Positions 9,028-17,764 of a stretch of 64,000 nucleotides of DNA are shown here, piece after piece. The stretch's first letter is position 1. Each line of letters starts with the position of its first letter. The notes beneath the pieces are model-generated. The model was given only the letters and a program-made list of their open reading frames with translations. It was not told where the DNA came from and searched no databases. Source of the DNA: JANYGM01 sp043764015 (GTDB lineage: Bacteria; Bacteroidota; Bacteroidia; Cytophagales; Thermonemataceae). The position numbers and the translations under genes were made by a program. The DNA is taken from NCBI GenBank assembly GCA_043764015.1, contig JAYUKY010000114.1, forward strand, positions 1-64,000. Direction: 5' to 3'.

Positions 9028-10659
9028 TTAGTAAATTACCTCATAGATAAATTCATCTGTATTATTGTCTTGTATTAGTTTTATTGGGAAGGTTATTTCT
9101 TCTGTATCACTATTTCGTATTTTTATTTTTTCTTTATCTGAAAGTGCGCCACCATACAAAAATATTCTTTTTTTCTTTTTAATTATTTCTTTGATACCAA
9201 TTGGTTTTTCATTGTTATAACACCAGCCACTACTTGGATTAAATTCTATCATATCTGGGTGCATCTTGTGCAAATAATAATGGTATGTGCTTTTTAGTCC
9301 TGCTGCATATACATTTATCCCAAAAACAAGAATATTTTTATCAGAAGAATTAGAATAATAATACAAGAAAATAGCATTTTCTAGCTTATTTGCCAACATT
9401 TGCGTTTCTGTTCTGCCTTTTGTATATCTTCCAAAATATTCAACGCTTGCTTGATACCTATTTTTGATATTCCACGTCATTAGAGCCATTATGCCTATAC
9501 AAAGGACAATAGCTATTTTTTGTAAAGGTATTTTTGAAAATAATAGCTTATCTCGTAAAATTTCTTCTAAAAACAAACAAAATACAGGCAACATAGCATA
9601 TGTAAAACTAAATAATGGTATCAAGTATCTTGGGCGGTAATGTTTGGCAACAAAAAGTACATTAACACACAAAATCACAATAAATATAAAAAAATAAATC
9701 CCTATTTTTTTACAAAGTATAGGATTTTCTTTAAAAAAAGACTTGAATTTAATTACATAAATAATGAATATTACAGTAATAATTTGTACTGCTAAAACGA
9801 AATTTTTATTATCTCCCATAATTGCTCTAACATTGGCAAAAAATGTAGTTGTATCTAAAAAATTTTTTTCTCCGCTACCATAATGCCCAGAATGCCCCCA
9901 AAGTCCTTTAATCCATCCAAAAAGATATTCATAAGAAAAGAACGCAGGCATTCCTATTAAAACTAACAACAAGAAACTAACAAGAATAAAATACATTTTA
10001 CGCTTATAACTAGCTATAAGCAACAAAGGAATAATGCCAAATGGGACAAAAGTTATTTTTGTGATAATGCCAAAAGCCAGTATAAAAGCAAAGGCAAAAA
10101 TATATTTACTGTTATTTGTGAAAGTATCATCTTTAAACCAAAATAAAATACTAAGAAAACAAATGCCCATAGTTGGTATGAGTATCAAAGATTCCGCACA
10201 AACTTTAGGCACAAATAAAACCAAAATATCAATAAATAATAAAGGTGATATTTGTAAAAAAATACCAATCCATAGCTTTTTTGTGTATTTATCAGTCAAA
10301 AAACCAAATAAAAAACTTGCAAAAACATTCAAGAAAATAGCAATATTCGCAATAATATGGAGATATTTTTCAGGTTTTTGCATTACATCTTCTATAAGTG
10401 TTGGTGCAGTACCATCTACCAAATAAGTAACCCTAACCACTATTGCCCCCAAATATTGCAATACTGTTCCTGGGTGGTCTATGTGTCCTGGTATGTATCC
10501 GTGAGCCAAGTTCATTGAATTGAACAAGTAAACATAAGCAGGATCTGCATTTTGCCCCAAATTGAAAGAGCCTTGTGTCATTTTTGCATCATACAGAAAA
10601 TAACCCAATAAAATTGGAAAAACCAATAAAAGAATAGTTTTGATAACTGTTATTTTCAT
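9028..10659 (-). CDS. GT-C-type membrane glycosyltransferase (copy 1 of tandem pair)
   Basis: 543 residues, about ten membrane segments, same plan as its downstream paralogue: GQNADPAYVYLFNSMNL and GYIPGHIDHPGTVLQYLGA in the first periplasmic loop, FSYEYLFGWIKGLWGHSGHYG in the centre, and a C-terminal soluble domain with KIRNSDTEEITFPIKLI. The conserved Asp in the first loop fits the catalytic base of GT39-like GT-C enzymes. The ATG directly abuts the stop codon of the upstream gene (10660), indicating an operon with translational coupling. The pair probably adds related sugars on the periplasmic side. Confidence 0.85.
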   Translation of the reverse strand: MKITVIKTILLLVFPILLGYFLYDAKMTQGSFNLGQNADPAYVYLFNSMNLAHGYIPGHIDHPGTVLQYLGAIVVRVTYLVDGTAPTLIEDVMQKPEKYLHIIANIAIFLNVFASFLFGFLTDKYTKKLWIGIFLQISPLLFIDILVLFVPKVCAESLILIPTMGICFLSILFWFKDDTFTNNSKYIFAFAFILAFGIITKITFVPFGIIPLLLIASYKRKMYFILVSFLLLVLIGMPAFFSYEYLFGWIKGLWGHSGHYGSGEKNFLDTTTFFANVRAIMGDNKNFVLAVQIITVIFIIYVIKFKSFFKENPILCKKIGIYFFIFIVILCVNVLFVAKHYRPRYLIPLFSFTYAMLPVFCLFLEEILRDKLLFSKIPLQKIAIVLCIGIMALMTWNIKNRYQASVEYFGRYTKGRTETQMLANKLENAIFLYYYSNSSDKNILVFGINVYAAGLKSTYHYYLHKMHPDMIEFNPSSGWCYNNEKPIGIKEIIKKKKRIFLYGGALSDKEKIKIRNSDTEEITFPIKLIQDNNTDEFIYEVIY

Positions 10660-11295
10660 CTATTTTTTGAGTTTATCTGGGTGTGCTTGTGCATAATAAA
10701 CCATTGCTTGCTTATAAGCATAATAGCCCACTGGCAAACCAGACGTAGTAGCTTCATTCTGAATACCTGCAAAATTAGCTGGAACAATATACATTTGTGC
10801 TATGACACTTTGAATTAGTCTGTTTTTGCTTTCTACGCTTCCATCTTGATAAACTATTAGGCTATCACCTTGATATTCAGGTAAATCTTGTATTTTTTCT
10901 TTGACACTTTTGGTTGTCCAAGTATTGATAGCTAATTTTCTTGGAGAATTAGCCAATTCATAAACATTTATTTGTTGCAGTAAACTAAAAAAAACTGCAA
11001 TACACGCAACGAGCAATATAATCCAAAAACTATCTAAAGAAACTTTTATTGCTTTACCATTTCTTGTATAAATTTTATAAAAAACATATAAAAGACTGAT
11101 TATAAAACCAAAAGACAAGATAAAATAACTTCTTGGAAAAAAAACAATTTCATTTTTTGAAGAGATATTAGCAACGCCATCAGTTACAACAGTTATTTTA
11201 AAATAAGCATTGATATAAAGGCAATAAGCTAAGATAACTAGCATTACCAACCAAGCAACAAACAAAACACGAAAACTTTTATTGGTCAAATTCAT
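10660..11295 (-). CDS. Membrane protein with three-member family domain (member B)
   Basis: I choose the ATG at 11295 (MNLTNKSFRVLFVAW), 28 bp after the stop of the upstream methyltransferase gene; the longer frame to 11394 overlaps that gene and begins with non-membrane, Cys-rich residues. The product is about 212 residues with three membrane segments (about 9-28, 54-75, 90-108) and a C-terminal domain of about 90 residues: LPEYQGDSLIVYQDGSV, then AQMYIVPANF and GLPVGYYAYKQAMVYYA. The domain is shared with the small proteins at 4947-5363 and 12193-12546. No known family. Its stop touches the start of the downstream GT-C gene. Confidence 0.78.
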   Translation of the reverse strand: MNLTNKSFRVLFVAWLVMLVILAYCLYINAYFKITVVTDGVANISSKNEIVFFPRSYFILSFGFIISLLYVFYKIYTRNGKAIKVSLDSFWIILLVACIAVFFSLLQQINVYELANSPRKLAINTWTTKSVKEKIQDLPEYQGDSLIVYQDGSVESKNRLIQSVIAQMYIVPANFAGIQNEATTSGLPVGYYAYKQAMVYYAQAHPDKLKK

Positions 11296-11323
11296 AAATA
11301 ATTTATAAAAAATAGTGTTTCTA

Positions 11324-12049
11324 TTATTTTTTTTCAATAACAATATAGCATCTAAATGCAAGCAATGAGCGCAAAGGATAAAGCAACCATTCAATTCCCT
11401 TAAAAACAGGAATAAGCCAATCTGGAATCATAGATTTATTTTCAAAGCCACCAGAAGCAGGATAAAGCAAAAAACTCATCTTTTCTTTTTTGACAATATT
11501 ATATTTATCAGAAAAAAGTGCTTGGAATTTCTTAAAATCTTTGAAAAAAACTAAGTAAGGAATTGCTTGATTGGAGTCCCAAGGGTCTTTTTGTTCTGTT
11601 TCTGTTTTAGAGAAATAATCAACATCCATAATAAATGGTTCTGGGTGAAATTTCCTATAAATAGGCAACGAAAACGTGGAAGGAAAAGGCTCTAACATCA
11701 CTATTCTGCCATTTTTTTCTAAAACTCTAAACGCTTCTTCCAAAAATAAAACAGGATTTGCAAGGTGATGTAAAACGTCTATAAGCACTATATTAGCTAG
11801 TTCACCCTCTTTAAAAGGCATTTTATGAGCATCAAAGCACATATCAAGCCAATCTTGTTTGTCAATATCTGCAGAAATAACATCAGGCTTAAATTCCTTA
11901 AAATTACCGCTTCCTGCGCCCAACTCTAAGGTTTTTGCAGAAGATAAATGCAAATCACTAATAATTTGTTTGTACCATTCTGAATAAATAACCCTCAGGA
12001 TTTTCTTTGCTTCCCAAGTTTTTTTGTGTTCTGAAAGAATATCAGACAT
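11324..12049 (-). CDS. Class I SAM-dependent methyltransferase
   Basis: 241 residues. KTLELGAGSGNFKEF is motif I (SAM glycine loop, about residues 38-52), VISADIDKQDW is motif II, and IVLIDVLHHLANPVLFLEEA with LEKNGRIVMLEP form the later core. The C-terminus has a hydrophobic stretch that may touch the membrane. Methyltransferase_11 type, probably modifying a sugar or lipid intermediate of the polysaccharide pathway. It appears to be the first gene of the 0.6-12 kb minus-strand operon, since a promoter-like TATATTTG lies about 100 bp upstream. Confidence 0.9.
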   Translation of the reverse strand: MSDILSEHKKTWEAKKILRVIYSEWYKQIISDLHLSSAKTLELGAGSGNFKEFKPDVISADIDKQDWLDMCFDAHKMPFKEGELANIVLIDVLHHLANPVLFLEEAFRVLEKNGRIVMLEPFPSTFSLPIYRKFHPEPFIMDVDYFSKTETEQKDPWDSNQAIPYLVFFKDFKKFQALFSDKYNIVKKEKMSFLLYPASGGFENKSMIPDWLIPVFKGIEWLLYPLRSLLAFRCYIVIEKK

Positions 12050-12145
12050 ATATTTTTTATTTTAGTGATTATTTCTTTGATATGAGTTTAAACTATTCTG
12101 TTGCCATTTTGTAAGCTAAAATAGCTAGCTGAATTATTAAAGGTG

Positions 12146-12153
12146 CAAATATA
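12146..12153 (-). promoter_or_regulatory. Bacteroidota -7 element for the polysaccharide operon
   Basis: TATATTTG on the minus strand matches the phylum's TAnnTTTG consensus and lies about 97 bp before the methyltransferase ATG at 12049. No clear TTTG at the right spacing upstream, so moderate confidence. Confidence 0.45.
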
Positions 12154-12192
12154 CGAAAATCAAAAAGAAATTGTCTCATTTGCAGTATTTCT

Positions 12193-12546
12193 TTACTTTT
12201 TAACAGCCTTAAAGTACCCAGATGCTATTTTATAAGCTAAAACGGGCATAGGTATAGCTAGCTTTTTTGCTTCATCAACAATAGGGTCGTAGTTGGCAGA
12301 GAGTCTATACATTTCGTTTAGTGTACCTTGAAAAGCACCATTGTCTGTTTTTACATAGAAATCATCTGTAATTTCTACCTTATCTCCCAAATATTCAGGG
12401 AGTTTTTTGATAAGAGCTACTATTTCTTCTTTGGAAGCATTAGTAGGATTACGTTCTGCACGCTTTTGTGCTTTATTCCAAAAGAATATTCCAGCACTCA
12501 AAAGCGCAACAACCACAACGGAAATAATAATATTTTTCTTGTTCAT
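12193..12546 (-). CDS. Small membrane-anchored protein (three-member family, member C)
   Basis: 117 residues. One membrane segment (about 6-23, IIISVVVVALLSAGIFFW) is followed by a basic linker and a domain of about 80 residues with IKKLPEYLGDKVEI, FQGTLNEMYRLSANY and a C-terminal VLAYKIASGYFK. This is the minimal form of the domain also found in the proteins at 4947-5363 and 10660-11295. A TATATTTG promoter element lies about 60 bp upstream. It is separated from the methyltransferase gene downstream by 143 bp that holds a second promoter, so it can be expressed separately. Function unknown; likely in the inner membrane facing the periplasm. Confidence 0.78.
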   Translation of the reverse strand: MNKKNIIISVVVVALLSAGIFFWNKAQKRAERNPTNASKEEIVALIKKLPEYLGDKVEITDDFYVKTDNGAFQGTLNEMYRLSANYDPIVDEAKKLAIPMPVLAYKIASGYFKAVKK

Positions 12547-12606
12547 AATAGCAAAATAGGTAGTAGAATTATCAGTTAAAAAGATATAAATGAGTTAAAA
12601 TTTCTG

Positions 12607-12614
12607 CAAATATA
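12607..12614 (-). promoter_or_regulatory. Bacteroidota -7 element upstream of 12193-12546
   Basis: TATATTTG on the minus strand, about 60 bp before the ATG at 12546, matches TAnnTTTG. It is back to back with the plus-strand element at 12657. Confidence 0.5.
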
Positions 12615-12656
12615 AGATATTTTTTCAAAATAATATTCTTAAAGGAAAATAATACG

Positions 12657-12664
12657 TACTTTTG
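12657..12664 (+). promoter_or_regulatory. Bacteroidota -7 element for O-antigen ligase gene
   Basis: TACTTTTG on the plus strand matches TAnnTTTG and lies 49 bp before the ATG at 12714, giving a leader of about 45 nt. It makes the 12547-12713 gap a divergent promoter region. Confidence 0.5.
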
Positions 12665-12713
12665 TGTAAAATATCCCCCGTAATTTTATCTAAAAAAACT
12701 GCCACCAACAAAA

Positions 12714-13904
12714 ATGAGAAAACGTATTGCATATATTATTTTTACTATTTTTCTGCTTTACGGATTAAATTACACCATTTTTGAGCGAGTTTTCTTTTTT
12801 AATGAAGTGCTTTCATTATTGGGAATATTGATTTTTTTGTATAAAGGACTTACCCCAAAACTCACTTTTAAAGTCCCTCGTGTGCGCTTATACCACCTTA
12901 TTTTGTGGTTTTTATTGCTCAATTCCTTTCACGCCATTGTGTCTATTGCCACTTGTACTAATTTTTATTATTATTTTAGGAGTTCTGTCATTTTTTATTC
13001 CTCTTTTGGTTTTTTTCTGGGATTTTATTTATTTCAGTATTTTGAAGGATTTATTACACTCATAAAAAGTTATTTTTTATCTTATATAGTGATATTTTTC
13101 ATTTATCCAGTAGAAATATTATTAGATAGGTTTTCTGCTGCTGTATTTTTACCGTTTTTGTTTAAAAGCACAAAAATTCTTTCTGTTATTGGTTTACTTG
13201 TGCTTACGTTTATCTATGCACAACGCTACGCCTCTATGACGGTGAGCCTAATTGGTATTATTTTGATAGGAATTATAATGATACCAAGTTATAGAATGTT
13301 TAAAGTATTGTTTTTTAGTGGTTTTATGGTCATATTCCTTGTTTTCCTTAATTTTATTCCATATTACAAACTTGCCAAAACGGATACTTATAATCTTTTT
13401 GGTGATATGCTAAAAGTAAGAGAAAACAGCAAATTCCTTCAAATAGACCCTAATTCTACGTGGAGACTTGTTTTTTGGTATAGAGTAACAACTGAAAACT
13501 TCCCAGAAAACCTTATTGGTATTGGTTTTGGAACGCCTATTTTACCTTATCAAGAAGGTGCAAAAACAACAGAATCTGGTCAGACAGATGAACACGATGC
13601 TCACGTAATTGGTTGTCATAACACTTATATTACGCTTACTGTGCGTTTGGGTTTAGGTTATTTGGTATTATTATTGTGTTTTTATGGTACAATAATGAAA
13701 GAATATTATAATTATAATTTTTATTACTGCAAACGTCCATTTTTGATGTTGTGTTTTTGGAGTTTTTTTACAATAAGTATTATAGGCTTATTCAATTTAG
13801 TATTAGAAAGCCCTATTTATGCTGTAATGTATTGGATTTTAATGGGTTTTATGGCACAAATAATGGCTAGAAGACAAGCAGAAACTCAAAAACCAGCAAT
13901 TTGA
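12714..13904 (+). CDS. O-antigen ligase/polymerase family membrane protein
   Basis: 396 residues with about ten membrane segments. Near residue 290 a periplasmic loop carries DEHDAHVIGCHNTYITLTVR just before a membrane segment; a histidine-containing (H-N-x-Y) loop in this position is the hallmark of the Wzy_C/WaaL family, which polymerises or ligates undecaprenyl-linked glycan in the periplasm. It is the only gene of the cluster on the plus strand and has its own promoter, which suggests separate control. Whether it is polymerase or ligase cannot be told from sequence. Confidence 0.87.
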   Translation: MRKRIAYIIFTIFLLYGLNYTIFERVFFFNEVLSLLGILIFLYKGLTPKLTFKVPRVRLYHLILWFLLLNSFHAIVSIATCTNFYYYFRSSVIFYSSFGFFLGFYLFQYFEGFITLIKSYFLSYIVIFFIYPVEILLDRFSAAVFLPFLFKSTKILSVIGLLVLTFIYAQRYASMTVSLIGIILIGIIMIPSYRMFKVLFFSGFMVIFLVFLNFIPYYKLAKTDTYNLFGDMLKVRENSKFLQIDPNSTWRLVFWYRVTTENFPENLIGIGFGTPILPYQEGAKTTESGQTDEHDAHVIGCHNTYITLTVRLGLGYLVLLLCFYGTIMKEYYNYNFYYCKRPFLMLCFWSFFTISIIGLFNLVLESPIYAVMYWILMGFMAQIMARRQAETQKPAI

Positions 13905-13912
13905 CACTATAA

Positions 13913-13964
13913 AATCATAATAAAAGCCCACAAATTTTTAAATTTGTGGGCTTTTATTATGATT
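13913..13964. terminator. Bidirectional intrinsic terminator
   Basis: Perfect 25-bp inverted repeat (arms 13913-13937 and 13940-13964, 2-base loop) with a GC-rich centre (gcccac) and A/T tracts on both sides. It lies between the convergent ends of the O-antigen ligase gene (stop 13904) and the methyltransferase gene (stop 13973), so it can stop both. Confidence 0.9.
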
Positions 13965-13972
13965 GATAATCA

Positions 13973-14908
13973 CTATTTTTTTTCATAAACAACCACTACT
14001 GATTGTCCAACCGCATTTTTGGTTTTCTTTCCCAATAAGAGTTTTATTTTGGCAATTACGGTAGCCACACCATATAAAAAAGTATTGAAAATTCCATTTT
14101 CTAGCGTTCTAAAAGGTATTCCTACGGTTTTTCTGATTTTTTGGAAGATTTCTACTTTTTCGTAAAACTCCTCGTGAATTTTGTGCAGAGGTTCGTGTGA
14201 AATCCTAATAAGTTTCATATCAAACATACCAGCAATATTATTAAGCGTATTATCATACCAACGTGTAGCGTGGTGTGGAGGCATATTAAGATAGTAATTG
14301 ACATGGCGAGAGATAAAACTATCTTCTGCAGGAACTGCCAAAATAAGTTTCCCACCTTTTCTAAGGCATTTTAAAGCACTTTCCAGAAAAGTTTTTGGGT
14401 TTTCTACGTGTTCCAAAACCTGAAAAAAGCAAACAACATCATATTTCTCTGCATTTTTCTCTGCGTGAACTTCCAAAAATTCTTTCTGAACATTAATATT
14501 TTTGCTTTGCGCTATCTTGATAGCTTTATCATTAAATTCTATGCCTGTGTATGATTTAGGCTTAATAAAAGCAGTAAAAAAAGCAGTAGCACAACCTACC
14601 TCAAGCACATCATCAGAAGGAGTTATAAATTTTGCAGCCTCAAGATAATCATATTTTTCTTCCAAATAATAGCCTTCATAATCTTGTAATTGCTCGTAAA
14701 AATGCCCATCTCCAAGTACCAAAGGATAATAATAACGCAATTTGCAAGAATTACATTCGCACAAACTAATAGTAGGAATGTCTGTGAAAGATTGCTTTAC
14801 ATTGATATTGGCACGTGATTGGTATAAATCCGTGATAATCTTTGTGTCTAATTCTTCAACAATAGTAATATTTTTACTTTCACACAAAAGGCATTTATTT
14901 TCAGTCAT
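13973..14908 (-). CDS. Class I SAM methyltransferase with N-terminal Cys motif
   Basis: 311 residues. The N-terminus has a probable zinc site (CLLC near residue 6, CECNSC near 50). The SAM core follows: DDVLEVGCATAFFTAFIKP (motif I), YTGIEFNDKAIKIAQ (motif II), DVVCFFQVLEHVENPKTFLE and LRKGGKLILAVP. A C-terminal membrane-associating helix region follows around residue 270. UbiG/Methyltransf_23-type enzymes with such Cys-rich heads are common in glycan loci, where they methylate sugars. It begins 25 bp after the stop of the flippase gene and is probably co-transcribed with it. Confidence 0.88.
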   Translation of the reverse strand: MTENKCLLCESKNITIVEELDTKIITDLYQSRANINVKQSFTDIPTISLCECNSCKLRYYYPLVLGDGHFYEQLQDYEGYYLEEKYDYLEAAKFITPSDDVLEVGCATAFFTAFIKPKSYTGIEFNDKAIKIAQSKNINVQKEFLEVHAEKNAEKYDVVCFFQVLEHVENPKTFLESALKCLRKGGKLILAVPAEDSFISRHVNYYLNMPPHHATRWYDNTLNNIAGMFDMKLIRISHEPLHKIHEEFYEKVEIFQKIRKTVGIPFRTLENGIFNTFLYGVATVIAKIKLLLGKKTKNAVGQSVVVVYEKK

Positions 14909-14932
14909 TAGTTGTTACTTTAATTTATTATT

Positions 14933-16186
14933 TTAATTTATTTTAACACTTTCTAATCTTTTATCACCAAGAAACAGCAAACATAAACTACCCAATACAA
15001 GAAAGAAAGCCTCTGTAAGCAACAATGCAATAGCTCCACCAAGTTCTTGGTACAAAGGTAATAATATTAAGTTAATACACAAATTGAATAAAATAGTAAA
15101 AACTAGAATAATGGATAATCTTTTTTCATTATTACCAACAAGCATTTTTTGGCTTATAGGTACGCTCATAGCATATAAAAATGGTGCAAACGCAATAATT
15201 CTTAATAATAATACTGATTTTTCAGAATTTTGACTTGATAATAACAATAATATTTCTGATGCAAATATGAAAATAAAGCTAGAACAAGAAAAAAAAGCAA
15301 CGGCTATTAAACCACTGATTTTCAACAAGAAAGAATTAACTTTTTCTGGGAATAATAAAAATAAGTTACTTACTTTTGGATAAACCACTATATAAATAAT
15401 GCCTGCAAAAGTACGTAACATCATATAAATTTTATCTGAATAACTGTATTCGTCTAATGCCTTGCCTTCTACAAACAGCCCAACTAGAAATAAATTAGCA
15501 GTAAGGAAAGAAAAATGCAAAAAATTAGTCGTAAAAATACCAAAAGAGGCCTTCAATTCCGTCCAAAGTATTAGCCATTTTTGTCTGTAAAAATGTAAAT
15601 CATATTGCTTTTTAGCAATTATCATACATATAAAGCTAGCCAAAATCCAGCCTAAACCCTGAATAATATTCACAAATAAATAATCCTCTGTTGTTTTCAC
15701 CACCAAAAACATCACTCCGAAAACAATGATATTGATGCCTAAATTGATGATTGCCATAGGTTTTAGGTTGTTTATTCCCTGAAAAAACCAAATAGGCAAA
15801 AGTGCCTGACCAAGCACCAAAAGCAATGAACTTACATACAATAAGCAATCATCTCTAAAAAATTTAAAACTAAAAATCACCACCAACGCCACCAAAACGC
15901 TTATTGCAAACAAAACCAACTTACAAACCAAAACTATATTATAAATTTCATTTACTTTTTGAGGATTATTCTTATGAATAGTCAAATCTCGTGTAGCAGT
16001 TAAATTAAAACCATATTCTACAAAAGCCATCAAAAAACCCATAAAACTGACTGTAAAAGCTATTTTACCAAATTTGCCCTCGCCCAATGTGCGTGCTAGG
16101 TAAGGCGCAGTAAGCAAATAAGGAAAAACAAAATTTGTTCCTTTTATGATAATAAGATAAATGAAATTTGTATAAAATTTGTCCAA
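14933..16186 (-). CDS. Wzx-type polysaccharide flippase
   Basis: 417 residues with about twelve membrane segments; the first block has NFVFPYLLTAPYLARTLGEG followed by FGKIAFTVSFMGFLMAFVEYG and NLTATRDLTIHKNNP, the characteristic start of RfbX/Wzx flippases of the MOP superfamily. It would move undecaprenyl-diphosphate-linked repeat units across the inner membrane for the ligase/polymerase encoded at 12714-13904. It is followed closely by the methyltransferase gene. A sole flippase in the locus supports a Wzy-dependent rather than ABC-dependent pathway. Confidence 0.92.
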   Translation of the reverse strand: MDKFYTNFIYLIIIKGTNFVFPYLLTAPYLARTLGEGKFGKIAFTVSFMGFLMAFVEYGFNLTATRDLTIHKNNPQKVNEIYNIVLVCKLVLFAISVLVALVVIFSFKFFRDDCLLYVSSLLLVLGQALLPIWFFQGINNLKPMAIINLGINIIVFGVMFLVVKTTEDYLFVNIIQGLGWILASFICMIIAKKQYDLHFYRQKWLILWTELKASFGIFTTNFLHFSFLTANLFLVGLFVEGKALDEYSYSDKIYMMLRTFAGIIYIVVYPKVSNLFLLFPEKVNSFLLKISGLIAVAFFSCSSFIFIFASEILLLLSSQNSEKSVLLLRIIAFAPFLYAMSVPISQKMLVGNNEKRLSIILVFTILFNLCINLILLPLYQELGGAIALLLTEAFFLVLGSLCLLFLGDKRLESVKIN

Positions 16187-16328
16187 AATTCGTATAATAT
16201 TTTTTGGTATTTAGCCAACATAAAGTTTCTAATAGAAATAAAATAAAGCAAAATTAGCTTATTTTTGTGGTTTTGCAAAATACTAAATTTTAATTAGTTC
16301 GCCATAAATAACAGTATGTCTGGTTTAG

Positions 16329-16376
16329 TTGCCACGAATACACGAATAATTGTATTCATTCGTGTATTCGTGGCAA
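16329..16376. repeat. GCCACGAATACACGAAT inverted repeat, copy 1
   Basis: Perfect 19-bp inverted repeat, arms 16329-16347 (ttgccacgaatacacgaat) and 16358-16376, 10-base loop. It lies between the sugar transporter and flippase genes. Related copies lie at 42117-42173 and 55437-55483, with a half copy at 17743-17761. It may act as a terminator for the upstream transporter gene but has no U-tract. Confidence 0.85.
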
Positions 16377-16426
16377 TTGCAAATCCTATAATATAGCTTT
16401 TATGCAACATTAGTTCTTTTTTCTTT

Positions 16427-17707
16427 TTATTTCTTATAACCAGCCACAGCAAAATACAAAATATACAAATAACAAGGCAAAAGTACCCAATATCCTGCTT
16501 GCAAACCATAACCAGTAGCCAAATATCCATAAATCAAAGGCAAGAAAGCACCACCAGAAATACCCATTATCATAATAGCAGAGCCTTTTTCAGTTAATTT
16601 GCCCAGTTTTGCTATCCCCAAAGGGAATATAGCAGGCCACATCACAGAATTAGCCAGCCCCAAAAGTGCCAACGCATAAATAGACATCTCCCCCTTCAAA
16701 AAAACTGCCCCAAACATCAAAAAAATTCCTAAAATACAACAAACAATCAATGATTTTTCTTGTGAAATGTATCTCGGAATACAAAAAATTGCCAAAACAT
16801 AACCCACAAGCATAGCCACAAGTGCCAAAGAAGGGAAAAAATTAGCCTGCTCTGCCGTAAATTTTAGACTTTTTGCATACGTGATAATGGTATCTCCTAC
16901 AATCACCTCTGCGCCCACGTAAAGGAAAATAGCCAAAGCTCCCAAAAATACGCTTGGAAACTGAAAAATAGAGGTTTTTGTACTTTCTGTCTTATCATTT
17001 AGAGTGTCTTTTGTACTTTCATCAGCCCTATTAAGACTTATTTCTGGTAAATAGATAAAATTCAATAAAACAGCTATAAGTAATATAAAAACCGCCAAAA
17101 CAATATAAGGAGGGATTACTTTGTCTGCCAAAAGTTGTAATTTTTCTATCTGAATGCCACGTCCTAATACTCTTAACCTATTTTCTACTTCGTCGCTATC
17201 TTTCAAAAGGATAAAACCCATCAAAGGTGGCGCAATAATGCCCGCTATCTTATTACAAATGCCCATTATACTGATTCGTTTTGCCGCACTTTCAGGCGCA
17301 CCCAAAACGGCTACATAAGGATTTACGGCAGTTTGGAGAAGTGCCAAACCTGCGCCCTGTATAAAAATTCCTATCAAAAATATACTAAATGCCCTGTTTT
17401 GTGCTGCAGGAATGAACGTAAGACAACCAACGGCAATAATTACCAGTCCAACGACCATTCCACGCTTAAAACCTATCTTTTCTAGCAAAAAAGAGGCAGG
17501 TAACGCCATTATTGTATAAGAAATAAAAAACGCAAACGTCACTAAATACTGTTCGTATTGTGAAGTTTGGCTCAATTCACAGGCTATTTTAAGGTACGGA
17601 ATAAGCACGCTATTCAGCCACGTAATAAAACCAAAAATAGCAAAGAAAATACCCATTACAACAATAGGAGGCAATATAGATTTTTGAGTAGTAAGTTTGT
17701 CGGACAT
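16427..17707 (-). CDS. Sugar MFS transporter, FucP/GluP family
   Basis: 426 residues with twelve membrane segments. The first carries FFAIFGFITWLNSVLIPYLK, where the W-x-N motif is a marker of the FucP family of proton- or sodium-coupled L-fucose/glucose/galactose importers; LLQTAVNPYVAVLG in the fourth segment is also characteristic. A charged insert of about 30 residues (residues about 225-255) sits between the two six-helix halves. It probably imports a hexose across the inner membrane. It lies between folK and the polysaccharide genes without a shared promoter that I can see. Confidence 0.9.
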   Translation of the reverse strand: MSDKLTTQKSILPPIVVMGIFFAIFGFITWLNSVLIPYLKIACELSQTSQYEQYLVTFAFFISYTIMALPASFLLEKIGFKRGMVVGLVIIAVGCLTFIPAAQNRAFSIFLIGIFIQGAGLALLQTAVNPYVAVLGAPESAAKRISIMGICNKIAGIIAPPLMGFILLKDSDEVENRLRVLGRGIQIEKLQLLADKVIPPYIVLAVFILLIAVLLNFIYLPEISLNRADESTKDTLNDKTESTKTSIFQFPSVFLGALAIFLYVGAEVIVGDTIITYAKSLKFTAEQANFFPSLALVAMLVGYVLAIFCIPRYISQEKSLIVCCILGIFLMFGAVFLKGEMSIYALALLGLANSVMWPAIFPLGIAKLGKLTEKGSAIMIMGISGGAFLPLIYGYLATGYGLQAGYWVLLPCYLYILYFAVAGYKK

Positions 17708-17716
17708 TTTTTTATA

Positions 17717-17761
17717 AATTGTGAATTGTAAATTATGTATTTATTTGTGCATTTGTGGCAA
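17717..17761. repeat. Heptamer repeats and half copy of the GCCACGAAT repeat
   Basis: The gap between the transporter and folK genes contains aaattgt/gaattgt/aaattat heptamers (17717-17737) followed by atttgtgcatttgtggcaa (17743-17761), which equals one arm of the inverted repeat family seen at 16329, 42117 and 55437. Confidence 0.65.
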
Positions 17762-17764
17762 CTA

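Noticed and set aside
576..16186. Whole polysaccharide locus as a recent genomic island
   Set aside because: Base composition and codon use look like the rest of the window and no integrase, tRNA or attachment repeats flank it.
16294..16530. 78-residue minus-strand frame
   Set aside because: Overlaps the end of the sugar transporter in another frame and the GCCACGAAT hairpin.
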